Below are positions 23,784 to 34,550 of a stretch of DNA of 64,000 bases, piece by piece. This DNA comes from Immersiella caudata (Eukaryota; Ascomycota; Sordariomycetes; Sordariales; Lasiosphaeriaceae), in contig JAULSU010000002.1 of assembly GCA_030512335.1 (NCBI GenBank), positions 5,890,001 through 5,954,000 on the forward strand, in the 5' to 3' direction. The notes below the pieces were generated by a model. That model searched no databases and was not told the DNA's origin. It saw nothing but the letters and a program-made list of their open reading frames with translations. Made by a program: the position numbers and the translations under genes. Within the stretch, counting starts at the first letter, position 1; every line of letters begins with the position of its first letter.

Positions 23784-23995
23784 CAGTGTTCCAGGGTAAT
23801 TTTCGCAACTGTCTGACTTGACAAGGGCAGATCTGTGACATCCGGAACGCCTCCTGCTGGGGGTTTAACCAGTTATTACAGGGCATTTTCACAGCCAGAA
23901 CGAAACGCATTGAATAGCTTGCCAGGGCACTTGGATATTCTTCCAGGATTGGGGGCACGTACCGCAGTTGCGAAAATTACCGTGGTATACTGCTG
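23784..23995. mobile_element. MITE-like element with 28-bp terminal inverted repeats, TA-flanked
   Basis: The left terminus 23784-23811 and right terminus 23965-23992 are inverted copies matching at 25 of 28 positions, including an exact 16-bp core GTAATTTTCGCAACTG and its complement. The ends read CAGTG... and ...ACTGCTG and are bordered by TA on both sides (23782-23783 and 23996-23997). This fits the TA target duplication and CAGT termini known for Tc1/mariner/pogo-type transposons. The 150-bp interior has no ORF, so if mobile it would be non-autonomous. Family assignment is inference. Confidence 0.72.
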
Positions 23996-24387
23996 TACGC
24001 CGTAATATTTTGGGGTAAGAAGGTGTTAAAATCCCATCGAATGCCTTCCTTCACTTCTACAACGCGTCCACCTGGGTTATGGGTGGTCAAACTCATTTTT
24101 CCCACTGTGTGTGGGACTGCCCTGTGGAGAGTGTGGCACATGTGGCTGGTGCATCATATCCCCACCAAAGTGGGCTGGAAGCTCGGACATCTTCGCTTGC
24201 TCAGGATTTTGCTTGCCCTTGACTCGACCATTTCTTCTACAACTATCGAGCTTCCCCCGAGCTTTCTTCTACCTTTCCTTCCACTTTCTCAACCAACCAA
24301 AGGCGACCTTCGCCTGGTCGACCGATCCCCGCCCGGACTCGGTCGTGCATCGCCGATGTAACAGTCTTGCTCCCGCACAACAGACTT

Positions 24388-25619
24388 ATGTCCCGCTTCT
24401 CTTTGGGTCGTGATTTCGACAGCGAACAAGCTCGCGCCTTTATCTTCGCCCAATTCGCGGAGGATTACGGCCGAATGGTACGTCGATGGGGCACTACTCC
24501 GACGAAGCGTGATGGCCACGGTCGCTGACTGCCGTCCGCGCAGACTTCATCAGCGTCTACCGCCACTCCTCTGAAGCATGCGTTCGAGTCGCGGGTGGCG
24601 GACGTAAAGTCCCCTAAGAGGTGAGCATATCTCCTATTCTATTGATCGATCACTGGCAACATGATGATTGCGCCAATGGGAATCTCTCTGAATCTGATGA
24701 GGAGAAAACCTGCATTTATCTCGTAAAAGCCTGAACTTGCCGTCCTCATTCTCGAAAGAAGCGAACACCTTTTCAGAGGCATGCGCTGACATCCTCTAGT
24801 GACATAAATGCCCTGATCCTCGACTATCTCACGATGGAGGGGTATCCCAAAGCTGCCGCCAAGTTCTCCAAGGAAGCCAACTTGCAGCCTCAGCAAAAGG
24901 ACAACTTGATTGTGGCTAGGCAAGAGATCAAGCAGGCTATCCTAGAAGGACGTATCGAGGCCGCTATTACCTCTCTGAACGAGGTCGACCCAGAGGTACG
25001 TGCCATTCAGCTTCTGCATATTGTTGCTATGATGAGACAACGAGTTTCATGCACCACTCCGAGCCCTTCGGGCCGTTGACGAGAAACACCATCATTTTCT
25101 GAGCACCGCCTCTCATAATTCTATTAGCCAATCCGTTGCGAACAAGGTCTAATAGAATCACAGATTCTGGACAAGGATCCACACCTCCACTTTGCGCTGC
25201 TTCGCCTGCAACTCGTTGAGCTCATCCGACAATGCAACGGCGGCGATATCAACCCAGCCTTGGACTTCGCCACCAAGAAGCTAGCACCACGAGCAGCCAT
25301 GAACGCGGATTTCCTGAAGGATCTGGAGAAGACTATGGCCCTCATCATATTCCCGCATGATAACCTGGCCCCTGAGCTTGACGCATTGCTCAAATCAGAC
25401 CTCCGCCAGATCACTGCTACGAAGGTGAACGAAGCCATTCTAGAGCGTCAGGCTCGCAGGCGGGAGGCTGCCATTAGGGAACTTGTCAAGATGAGAGCGT
25501 GGGCAGAGACATCTGCTCGCTTAAAGAAGAAGGACCTGCCGGGCAGGATCGACCTTGGTCTCTACGGAGAAGATAATGAGTATAATGAGAACGGCCACGA
25601 GCCGATGATTACGACCTGA
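24388..25619 (+). CDS. GID8: GID complex subunit 8-like protein (LisH-CTLH-CRA)
   Basis: Scaffold subunit of the GID/CTLH E3 ubiquitin ligase that degrades gluconeogenic enzymes. Exons 24388..24477, 24544..24620, 24800..24995, 25164..25619, 272 aa. LisH (SDINALILDYLTMEGYPKAA, about 56-88), CTLH (about 95-150), then a CRA-type helical domain (ALLRLQLVELIRQCNGGDIN, ALDFATKKLAP, TMALIIFPHDNL). Introns have GTACGT/GCGCAG, GTGAGC/CTCTAG and GTACGT/ATCACAG borders. The start is open: the first in-frame ATG (24388) adds 29 residues with no family counterpart, while the ATG at 24475-24477, directly at the first donor, would begin MTSSASTATPLKHAFES and gives 243 aa, closer to usual length. Which is used depends on the transcription start. 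Confidence 0.88.
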
Positions 25620-26060
25620 AACAGTCAGGTCAAGGGAAGGATGTCACCTATTTAGGGCACGGCACATGGAGTTAGGGAATAGCTGGGTTGGGTGCATGGT
25701 CCGGCGTTTGGGACCAACTTTAAGTTTATACATAGGCAGGCGTGTCATGACTTGGAATACGGACTTCTGCTTCTTAGCATTTCTTTTGATACTTTGTGAG
25801 AAGCATATTGGTGCAATAGACCAAGAAGAATTGTACTACCGCACACAACGTTGGCCACACAAGTGAACATTCTTTTGGGCAGTGGTTGCAGGGGTGTGTG
25901 TCAGGCTTGTACGCCCTCAATCGTGATAACCAGTCTCTGCTGTCCTGGTTGAAAGTCAACTCTTGATAGGTTTATCGACCAACCCAACGCAACCAGTATG
26001 TACACAGTGCTTCCGCAGCCGCCCATGGCCCCATTCAGTTCTGTCTTCAACCCAGACATC
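25620..26060. other. Convergent 3' intergenic region
   Basis: 441 nt between the ends of GID8 (+) and the complex I subunit gene (-). No feature seen. Confidence 0.5.
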
Positions 26061-26770
26061 TTACTTCGTCCGGACAATCTTCAGCTTGTTTGCAGTGTAA
26101 AGGAAGTTGTTGGCGTAGGCCTTGGGCGTGAAGGCGCGCTGGTTGTGTTCCTGGACAAAGTACTCGTAGCCCTGCTTCTCGGCGAAGTTGATGGCGTCCT
26201 CCTTGCTCTTAAAGTAAACATGCGTTCCCTGCATGGGATCGGCCGACGATTGCCAGCCCATCAGCTGGTTCTCCCAGCGGTGCCCCTTGGGCATGACGTC
26301 CCAGTCCATTCGCCACCTGCTCCCGGACTGCTCGCCGGACTGTGTGGCGGGCTTGGCCGGTTGGTATATGCTGTGCTCATTAGTAGCTGAGGCTGCAATA
26401 GCAGACCAGAGAGGCGTACCGGACTGTTCGCGCCTGGAGGTCGATCGGGGCGCCGGAGAGGAGACCAGCGGGGAGGACGTCCTCGCTGCCATCCTGGACG
26501 TGCTTCGGGACGGAGCTGAAGTTACTGCACGAAGAGTCAATTGAGCTGCACCCAGACTGCTGACATTGTGGAGAGCTCATACGAGGTGGCCTTGTCAACC
26601 GTGACAGTGTGGTCGCCCTTGTGTGCCTCCAACTCGAGGGTCGAGTCTTGCGTGGCGAGCTCGCCGCCCGAGCTCGAATGGCTCTGGAAGCGACGGGTCG
26701 CGGGGAGGATGCGAGGCGGGGCACTGCGCACGAAGCGCGCCGCCAGTGCCGTTGTCCGTAATGAGGCCAT
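26061..26770 (-). CDS. nuo-21: Complex I accessory subunit, NDUFS4/21-kDa type
   Basis: NADH:ubiquinone oxidoreductase peripheral-arm subunit (AQDQ/18-kDa family; about 21 kDa in fungi), at the mitochondrial matrix face. Exons complement(26061..26370, 26420..26524, 26565..26770), 206 aa. Arg-rich presequence MASLRTTALAARFVRSAPPR. The conserved region includes ARTVRIYQPAKPATQSG, RWRMDWDVMPKGHRWENQLMGW, FKSKEDAINFAEKQGYEYFV and a final NNFLYTANKLKIVRTK. Intron 2 (GTACGC...GCACAG, GCTACTAATG branch) is well supported. Intron 1 would be only 40 nt (GTCAGC...GTGCAG); it is the only reading I found that keeps the frame, so treat that junction as tentative. Divergent from ATP synthase f. Confidence 0.9.
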
Positions 26771-27095
26771 CGTGGGCAGTCGTCTCTTCAATTGGCGGAG
26801 GGGCGACAGGTTTGATTCGGAGCTTCTGCTACGATTCTCACGCACAGGCGGATTGGTGGTCGTGCTTGGTTGAGATCACTGCCCCCACTTTGCGGGATTT
26901 GATTGGCTAGCCGGGAACAACCGCGCAACAATGTGCTGCCGAACCTGCGTTTTCCCGCTGCGACCTTAACAGCTCAAACCTCGAACAACATCGCGAGAGC
27001 CGGACCCCCCAATTGAGTCGACATCCCCGCTCCGTTCCACCCCCTACCGAGCCCTCTGGAAGTTTGCGATCGCGCGAGCGATACCAATTGACGTC
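26771..27095. promoter_or_regulatory. Bidirectional promoter of two OXPHOS genes with CCAAT boxes and a CRE
   Basis: 325 nt between divergent complex I and ATP synthase f starts. ATTGG (inverted CCAAT) occurs at 26852-26856 and 26902-26906, and CCAAT at 27084-27088. The palindrome TGACGTCA at 27089-27096 touches the ATP synthase f ATG. CCAAT is the known site of the fungal HAP complex, which controls respiratory genes; use here is inferred. Confidence 0.6.
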
Positions 27096-27777
27096 ATGAG
27101 CTTTGTCACTCGCCGGGCGCTTTCGACGCTCATCCCGCCCAAGGTCGGTGGATTCGCTGCTTGCGAATTGGCTTTGAGTTTGTACTGACAGGTTCTACAG
27201 GTGGCTTCCCCCAAGGTACGTGATTATGATCGACGCGAATGACACCGAGACGATTGAGGGGTTTGGAGGTGGTTTTCTCGAGATTCTGGCGAAAGGGAAG
27301 GGCTGGGAAAGGTCCCAGGTTGAAGCTCGGGGAAGCTCGAAGGGGAGGGCAGGATGGAGCTGAAAGATCAGGAATTGCTAGCCAGGATGCAGGGCTGACT
27401 CTTGAAACCAGGCCATTGGCGCTGCCCCTGATGCTATCAAGATGCAACGTGTTGTCAACTTCTACGAGAAGCTCCCCCGGGGACCGGCTCCTGAGGTCAA
27501 GCCCACCGGCCTTCTTGGCAGATACCAGGCCAAGCACTTCGGAAAGAACCCTACCGGCAAGCGTATGTCACTATTTTTCCTTCCCAGAGTACGGCTTGTT
27601 GTTGGGATCTGGACAGTTTGCTGATATACACTCTAGCCATCGTTCACGCCATCGTTTTTCTGCTCGCAGTCGGCTATGCCCAGCAGTACTACTTCCACCT
27701 CCGTAAGTCAAGATGATGTCTGCTCAATCTCTTGTTACTGACATCCGCTAGGCCACCACAAGAACAACGCTCACTAG
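27096..27777 (+). CDS. ATP17: Mitochondrial F1Fo-ATP synthase subunit f
   Basis: Small Fo-sector membrane subunit of ATP synthase. Five exons: 27096..27143, 27201..27215, 27412..27562, 27637..27702, 27752..27777, 101 aa, the same as the yeast Atp17 precursor. Exon 2 is a 15-nt microexon encoding VASPK; it is needed to give STLIPPKVASPKAIGAAPDA, which parallels the yeast N-terminal region. The rest shows VVNFYEKLPRGPAPEVKP, RYQAKHFGKNPTGKP, a membrane segment HAIVFLLAVGYAQQYYFHL, and the end RHHKNNAH. Introns are GT-AG and all phases agree. Skipping exon 2 would stay in frame. Divergent from the complex I subunit gene. Confidence 0.93.
27201..27215 (+). other. 15-nt microexon of ATP17
   Basis: GTGGCTTCCCCCAAG lies between a TTCTACAG acceptor and a GTACGT donor and encodes VASPK. 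Conserved protein alignment to Atp17 (known family) requires these five residues. Confidence 0.85.
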
Positions 27778-29015
27778 ATGAGCGGCTAGATTAGGGAGCA
27801 GGCGATTGCTTCAGCTCGGAGTTGGCTCAAGCGTGTACATAAACTGTCATCAAATAGAGTGAAGGCTCGCTGAGCACCACCGGAGAATAAGTCCTTTTTG
27901 TCGTCTTGAACGAATTCAGCTGTGTCACAACAGGTTCTGGGTGGGCAAACGTATGACAGTGATGGCCTTCTGCCGTTCACTTCGGGGACTGATTGCAGCC
28001 CAAGGGGTGCTGCGACAAACCTTTAGGGTGTCCCGAACGCAGCACAGACTTGGATGAAAGTAGTGTTGCTGGTGTGAGTGCTACATCTGATGTGTCACTT
28101 CAACTTCAGGGGTCTACCTTGACTATCAGTCCCGAGTCCTTCTTCAGTTGCAGTAGTCGGCCAAACGGTTTGCCCAGTGTTCATGCAGTCATGAAAGCCT
28201 AGTGAAAAAACGACTATGCAGCCTAGAACTTGAAGCATGAGGCAGACGTGGATGCGTTGTAGTTTTGGCCAAAGCAAAACTGAGTTCAGAGCCATCCCTG
28301 GACTACCGGGCCTAGATATGCTCTGTTTCTTCATGGTTGCCGAAAGACAACACCAAGATGTAAAGTCCTCGCGTTTGGGCAACATGAGAAAATAGATCTC
28401 ACCAGTTCTTCACTGCTAGGTCACCATCACACTGGTCCCCCTCCTCAATGAAGTTCTAGCAACGGCCTCTCCTCCTGCCAAGGAAACCATTGATGGCGTA
28501 GTGAAGGGTCCAGATCACGTACCTTGTAGGGGTCTCCGTAAATATAGTCAAGAATCACATCGCGTGGCGGAGGCGTCTTCACATGCAATCAAGGCATTTC
28601 AGGATACGCTGGACGGCTTCTTCAACGTTGTCAGAACCTCGATCTCATGAAAGAGGCTGTATGCTCGTGTGCCAAGGCCTTATAGGATATTCCAGGCACC
28701 TCTTTTGATGTGAAGGAGGCCTTATGCAATGTCTGGCAGACCTCTTGTGGTTCAGTTCGTCCGTAGCAGAACGGATTTGGCGCATGGAAGGGAGTGAATG
28801 AGGTGTTGATCAAAGGTCAGGTGGTGTCTAACCTCCGAGACCCAAGGCGCCTGTTTGAGCCGCGGTAGCTTTCTTCTTCGTGCTCCTCAACTCACTGGAT
28901 CACCTTGCCCTCCAGGCTCCAATTTATTTCTGAGCGCTGGTTTCGCACCTCTTTCCACCTCACCTTCCGCAACTTCACTACTTGCAACTCTTGCCAATCC
29001 ACCACTTTCGATTGT

Positions 29016-29040
29016 CAACAACAACAACAACAACAACAAC
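29016..29040 (+). repeat. (CAA)8 microsatellite in the probable 5' leader
   Basis: Eight CAA units plus one C, just upstream of a GTAAGT donor at 29065. Unstructured CAA leaders are a known translation-favouring context; the role here is inferred. Confidence 0.8.
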
Positions 29041-29064
29041 TTTGAATCCATCAAACAGTAACTG

Positions 29065-29570
29065 GTAAGTCAAGTGTTCTGTCTTTCATCACGCTAGCTG
29101 CTTTCAACGCAGCCTCATGACCTTTTTTCCCGTGGTTTGCCGTTGCCTGCACTCTTGCCTCAAAACCCCTGCTGCGGCCGCATGAAGGGGCCTCCTCGCT
29201 GGGCGGACATATTTTCGCGCTAAACCCAAAACGACGGCGCGGGCAGCTCTGACCTTTGCCAACCGTTCCCGAGTCGTCAGTCCGCGAAAGACAGACGACC
29301 AGCCGCATCACTCTCTTGCAGGAAACCTCACCTCCTGCCACTTCCCCGACTCGCGATTCCTTTCCCTCCTAATATTGATATTTTGCACCAGGAGGCATCC
29401 ACGACGACCCGCCTACACTCAACCCTCTGGAGCGAGCGGATCGGTACGTACCTGCCCCACGTTTCCCGACGACCCGCGCCATCGACCGAAAACTCGCATC
29501 CCCGTTTTTGCGCACCCCGGCCAGCAGCGAATTTGATGACACCTCACTGACCTTGCGACAACGCCTCTAG
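29065..29570 (+). promoter_or_regulatory. Possible 506-nt 5' UTR intron
   Basis: A consensus donor CTG/GTAAGT at 29065 and a CACTGACC branch plus CCTCTAG acceptor ending at 29570 bracket sequence without a gene, 95 nt before the start codon of the RGG-tailed protein. A second donor GTACGT at about 29442 could pair with the same acceptor. Confidence 0.4.
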
Positions 29571-29664
29571 AGATTACCAAAACACAGAATATCCACGATA
29601 CTAGGCGATTCGGAAAGCTATCCAAAACCTATAGCGATTTGATTAGAGCCATTTCGACAGCCGT

Positions 29665-32600
29665 ATGATGGCAACAGAGTCTCTGCGGGGGCGATCCGAT
29701 GAAGCTACACTAACTTCTGAGCCCGAGCCCGTACGTGTTTTTGCCATCCAAGAAAGGCGTTTTTTGTCGTCGCTAACACATTGCGCTTTTCTTCCTAGGC
29801 CATCAAAATCACCGAATCACACGATGTCGACCCCGAACAGCCGCGCGTGAACGGCGCTGCGGACACGGCCGACGACGTTGAAAACAAGCACATCACCGAC
29901 ATCGTCGACGATCTCGTGAATTCGACAGAGGTCAGCGTCAGCGGCGGTTCTGACAATGAGGCTTCCAAGAGCGATGCGTCAAAGCTCAAGGACGGCGAGA
30001 AGGGCCACGGCCGCACATCCTCGTCGGTCAAGAAATCCTTCAAGTCGATCAGCGTCAATAAGACTTTCCTCACAACCAAGGGCACCATACCCACCGCCCC
30101 GGCGAAGCCCAACGACAAGCTGGCTCCTGCCAGTGGAGCCGCTTCAACTGCGACCACAAGTCTCACGGCGAGTCGCCCCAGGTTGGTCGTCAAGTCGGGA
30201 AGTGGTTTGGTAGCAAAGTCCTCGTCCGGCGCGAATGGTGGAAAGTCTGGCTCAGCGCCCGATCCGAATGCTGTTTGGAACAAGAACCGACGTAAGATTC
30301 TCTCGAGTGCTTGTTTGGCCGATAGTTTGCTAACTGTGCGGATAGCTGTACCCCCTCCGCCGCCTAAGAACTACACCGACGAGGAGCTCAAGAAGTATGG
30401 CATCCACATGGCCAGTCGTTTGCAAACCGATGACAGCAAGGCCGGGCAAGCAAACTGGGCGGATATCGATGACGACGACGAAGACTGGGCGCCAGAGACG
30501 ATTACCTGGCAAGATGGCACCAAAATTGCGATTCCACACACCGAGGAACCCGCGCCAGCACCAGAGCCTGCGCCAGCACCCGCCGCGGTCCCTGCGCCGA
30601 CTTCTATCTCTGCGCCGCGCATTGCGGCCAAGGAGAACGGAGCCGTTGAGAAGCCGAAACCCGCTCCTGCTGCGGCCCCAGTGATTATCAAGCCAGGAGT
30701 CCTCGCGTCAGGAAAGGGCTTGGTTCTGAAGGGTGCCCCCGAGAAGCCAACACTCGTCGCAAAGCCCCCGGCACCGCCGACTCCAGTCAAGTCACCCTGG
30801 GCGGCTATCCCCAAGGTTGAGAAGGCTTCCCCGGTTGTTCCAGATTTGCCGAACCACAACCTGACGAAGCACCCGACCAAGGATGTTCCCATTGCGAAGA
30901 GCAACACACCTCCTCCCAAGGAAATTGCGGCCGACGATTTCAGTCGGTCAGCTTGGCGAGATGGATCCTCAGGCGTAGGCCGAGAGCTTTACAACTCGCA
31001 GTCCGGTCGCTACGAGCCGGTCACTGATCGCAGAGGGTCATTGCGTCCTGAGCCCCAACATGGCCGTCAGCCAGCACTTCTCCAGCGATCGAGTCACGAC
31101 CAGCAAGGCCCGATTGACCCAGCTTCTTTCCAAGGAAGACCTGGAGAGCAGCCGTATGGCCGGAGACGGGGCTCCTCTAACGTTAGCGGAGGCAGCGGTG
31201 CTTTGCACCGATTGAAGACCCACGATCAGCCCTTGCCACCTCCTGAGCTTATCAACAGACGCGGTTCCATGACAGGAAGGAGCGATAGCCCCGCTTCACC
31301 CAGAACGTACTCTCCCGGTCCACGCCACGGCCAGGTCTGGCCTGCCAGAGCTTCTCCTGCCATGTCCCATGCGACCCCATATTCTCAGCACGCGCAGCCC
31401 ATTCTACCAGCCGCGCATCAGCAGATTCCGGCTGTCACCGAGGACGAACTTGAACTCCAGAAGCGAGTTATGAGGGAACGCCGCGAGCTGGCGATGAAGC
31501 GCCGCCTTGAAGAGGAGGCGAGAGAAGAAGCGGAGCGGAAGGAACGCATCCGCCTCAAGCTGGAAGCCTTGGGCCCAGCACCCGAGTCCAACAGCGCAAA
31601 GAAGGCGGCCGCCAAGGACCATCCCGTGGTCACGCCCACGCAGATTCAGGCTCGCGACCCGTTGTCCGCGCAGACGCCAACAACGTCGGAGGATAAGAAG
31701 AGTTCCGAGAAGGCCCCATCCACTTCTCCAGCATCAGAGGCCGGAAAGGCCGAGTCAACCAACGGGCTCCCTCAATCTCTGCCATCAGCAGAGACCTTGG
31801 ATTCTCGTCAATCCCATGGCGGCTCTCATGGTCATCCTTGGCCCAACCCGCCAAAGCAGCCGGAGCGCTACACTGCCGCTTCCTGGGGCAACCAGCCGAC
31901 TGTGGCAAAGAATGTCTGGGGAGCGCCGAACAATAACCGCAGCCTCGGAAATGGCACATTCAATGCCGATCTGGTGACGGCGCCTGTTCTCTCGACCAAG
32001 GCTGGTCCCGGTCCCATTGCGCCTCCGACCAGCTCCAGGGCATCCCAGCCCCCCCCCGTTGTCGAAGCACACGCGCGTCAACCGCCCATCGGTCCTCCGA
32101 GACAGGCTCCAGGCGGTCGGCTTGGCGCACAGGAGAGGATAGCGGCCCAGAATGAGTGGACTGCTCAGGCCCGTCTCAGGGATATGACGTTCGATCAAAT
32201 GTTGAACGACGAGTTCGACAAGAGGGATCAGCAACTTCGCAAGGATGGACGTACGGTACACGACGTTCAGCCTGTGATCAAGGACACGTGGCGTCCTACG
32301 AAGCTCGATGACATGGGATACCGAAACGAGACAGCCCCAAAGCAGTCCATCCAGCTCGGTCCGGAGTCTACATCCCAGCCGAAGGTCCCAGTTGTCGACA
32401 GTCAGCGCGCCCAGAACACCATACCTGGAAGAGACACGACCGCCGCCGCAATTCTCGGCTCTAGTGGGGCCGCTCCGCAACCCATCCGCGGATCTCGGTT
32501 TTTCCCTGCTCACCGCGACCGCCAGGACGCGGGCAGCGAAGCCCCACAGCGGCCAAAGTCACCATCGCCACCTCCTCCGGACATGGCCGGCCATCCTGCA

Positions 32601-33473
32601 TTTGATGGAGACGTGGCCCATCCGCATGTATCGCTGCCGCGACCACCCGTTGTTGTTCGGCTGCCGCCTTCAATTCCAACGGAACCTCGCGCTGCGTCCG
32701 TGAACATCCCGCAGGGTCCGGCATCTATGGAACAGAGGCCCAGCTTTGCTTGGGCCTCACAAGCAGCGTACAGGGAGGAAGTTTCCCCGGTGACGGGCGC
32801 GCCTGGCCCATCGCCCGGTGCTACCCCTGGCAATTGGCAGGAGAGGTTCAATTCCCTTTTGGGACGACGACAGCATCCTGCACCCAAATCTCCGGTAGCC
32901 GAATCGAGCGGTCAGCACAGCTCAGGCTCTCTTCCTTCAGTGCTCGCTTCGGGCAAAGATGGCTCCGTCACTACCAAGGTCAGGGACGAAGAGTGCTTCG
33001 AAGAGCAAGAGATGGGCTCGCTTCCACCCGTCCGACTTCCCAATGAGGTCCCAGAGATGGCGTGGCAGCCTAGCCCCGCGCCAAAGCCGCTGCCCAGGAG
33101 GCTGCAAGCCGCCGTCTTGAGTGCGGATGCTATTAGCTTCCCTCCTGATGTGACGGGAAGCGGAACAGTCTGGCGTATATCGTTCCCAGGGCATGTCCCG
33201 GTGAATATAACCTTGCCATTCGGAAGTGGAAGATCCCGGAGCAATCCTCGTCGCGGCGGAGGCATGCGAGGCGGCCGCCATCCCCCCAATGCGCCGCATC
33301 ATCGTGGCGACCATCGCGGTGGTGGCAAGGGCAGGGATGGATCGTCGACCTACTCTAACGACCAAGCTGGTCCCTCGAGCTCTAATTCTACACCGAACAG
33401 AAGCAACCGTAGCGGATTCCGGGGCGGACGCGGCGAGGGGTGGACCAGACCGGCTCCGGCCATCCACACTTAG
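29665..33473 (+). CDS. Large disordered fungal protein with RGG tail, function unknown
   Basis: About 1228 aa from exons 29665..29730, 29799..30291 and 30346..33473. I do not recognise a named family. Mostly Pro/Ala/Ser-rich and disordered. Structured-looking parts: KNYTDEELKKYGIHMASRLQ followed by WADIDDDDEDWAPETITW (about 205-245); a charged helix with ELELQKRVMRERRELAMKRR (about 552-595); RDMTFDQMLNDEFDKRDQQL (about 797-820); a conserved-looking VWRISFPGHVPVNITLPFG (about 1126-1146); and an Arg/Gly-rich tail (RGGGMRGGRH, RGGRGEGW) typical of RNA-binding proteins. Intron 2 is 54 nt (GTAAGA, TTTGCTAAC branch, GGATAG) and open in frame. An RNA-associated or translation-related role is inference from composition only. 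The MMATESL start precedes the first donor. Confidence 0.8.
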
Positions 33474-34550
33474 TAAGCGGGAAGCGACGCCGATACTGTT
33501 TGTCGCCAAAGGGATACGAGGCAACCTTCACCTAGCTGCGCCTAGTTGCTAGCTACACACTACCACTTGGCGACGCTCTACACAACAAAGACCCGGGCAT
33601 GGTCCTTCCTTTTTTGGACTGCCCTATGATTCGATAACCGCTGCGCCAGGCGCAGCATTGTACTAATTTATTTCCTCGATATTTCGGTTTAGCGGCATTT
33701 GCGATCTGCGCTTTCTATCAGTCGCGGCAGCCGCCGGCATTCCTGACCAGAATCACTCACAAGCCCCTGTACATCTGGACTGGGAGCACGGTTGAGAAGT
33801 TGAGGATGACGACCCACGTGTCTGCCACCGAACATCCATGGGGAGTTTGGTGTGGATAGGACACTTTCGAGGTTGAGATCCGATGCAGGAGCTTGACGGT
33901 ATGTCCGAAAGGAGGTGCGATAGGAGAGGAAGGAACTCGATGTTGGCCGATACTTTTAGTTTTCCTTTATACCGCAACGAAGGACATCAGTCTATGGTGT
34001 ACCAGTGCGGGTTGGGACACAGTTGTCACGCTGAATATGCCGGCTCCGACTTGCATGGAGACACGAGGCATTGTTGATCAGGGCGGTTCCAGAGGAATCG
34101 TCTACTGACTCCGATATTAGGTGGATGGGGGACAAACAAAAGGTCTGGGAGGCTGGTGTAGCTGCGCGGACACGGTTTTGGTAACTCTATCACTGGAGCA
34201 GTTGAAACATAACAATGATCAGTGACCTGAATTCGGCATTCACCTCTTGAGTGAATTGATGATTCGATGTGAATATGTTGAGTGGTTTTTAGCTGGAGCC
34301 GAGACGCCCCGCAATGCACCTCCATGTCATGCGGCACATGTATGATGACGGGTTAGTTCTTCTCCACAGCACCTCACCTTGATGATATCCCAATATAAAC
34401 CACACCAGGAGGAAGCAAATGGTGAAACAGCAGCACCCCATATTTTTATTCTCCTTGCGACAATACTGCAGAACGCTCACCATAACACCCTCCCGCACTT
34501 TCTCAGAACCGCAAACCTACCGAACAATTCCCCTCCGCACATCATCCACC
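33474..34550. other. Intergenic with a 3' palindrome
   Basis: Between two plus-strand genes. A near-perfect hairpin lies at 33640-33656 (GCTGCGCC, one base, GGCGCAGC), about 170 nt after the stop of the RGG-tailed protein. No gene seen. Confidence 0.5.
33640..33656 (+). repeat. 8-bp palindrome, possible 3' UTR hairpin
   Basis: GCTGCGCC-A-GGCGCAGC is an exact inverted repeat in the probable 3' UTR of the RGG-tailed gene. Confidence 0.55.

Larger units (their letters stand above)
23365..24387. other. Intergenic region containing a MITE-like element
   Basis: Lies between the divergent URK1 and GID8-like genes. Apart from the 212-bp inverted-repeat element at 23784-23995 and a 9-bp-stem palindrome at 23636-23657, no gene is seen. 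Confidence 0.6.
27778..29664. other. Long 5' region of the RGG-tailed gene
   Basis: About 1.9 kb with no convincing CDS. It includes a CT-rich stretch near 28870-29010, a (CAA)8 tract and a probable 5' UTR intron (see separate entries). Confidence 0.5.

Noticed and set aside
34419..34550. Upstream in-frame start giving the aminotransferase a mitochondrial presequence
   Set aside because: Possible but weaker: the ATG at 34551 has a good context and lies just before the conserved fold, and the extension overlaps a likely leader. Left as an alternative.
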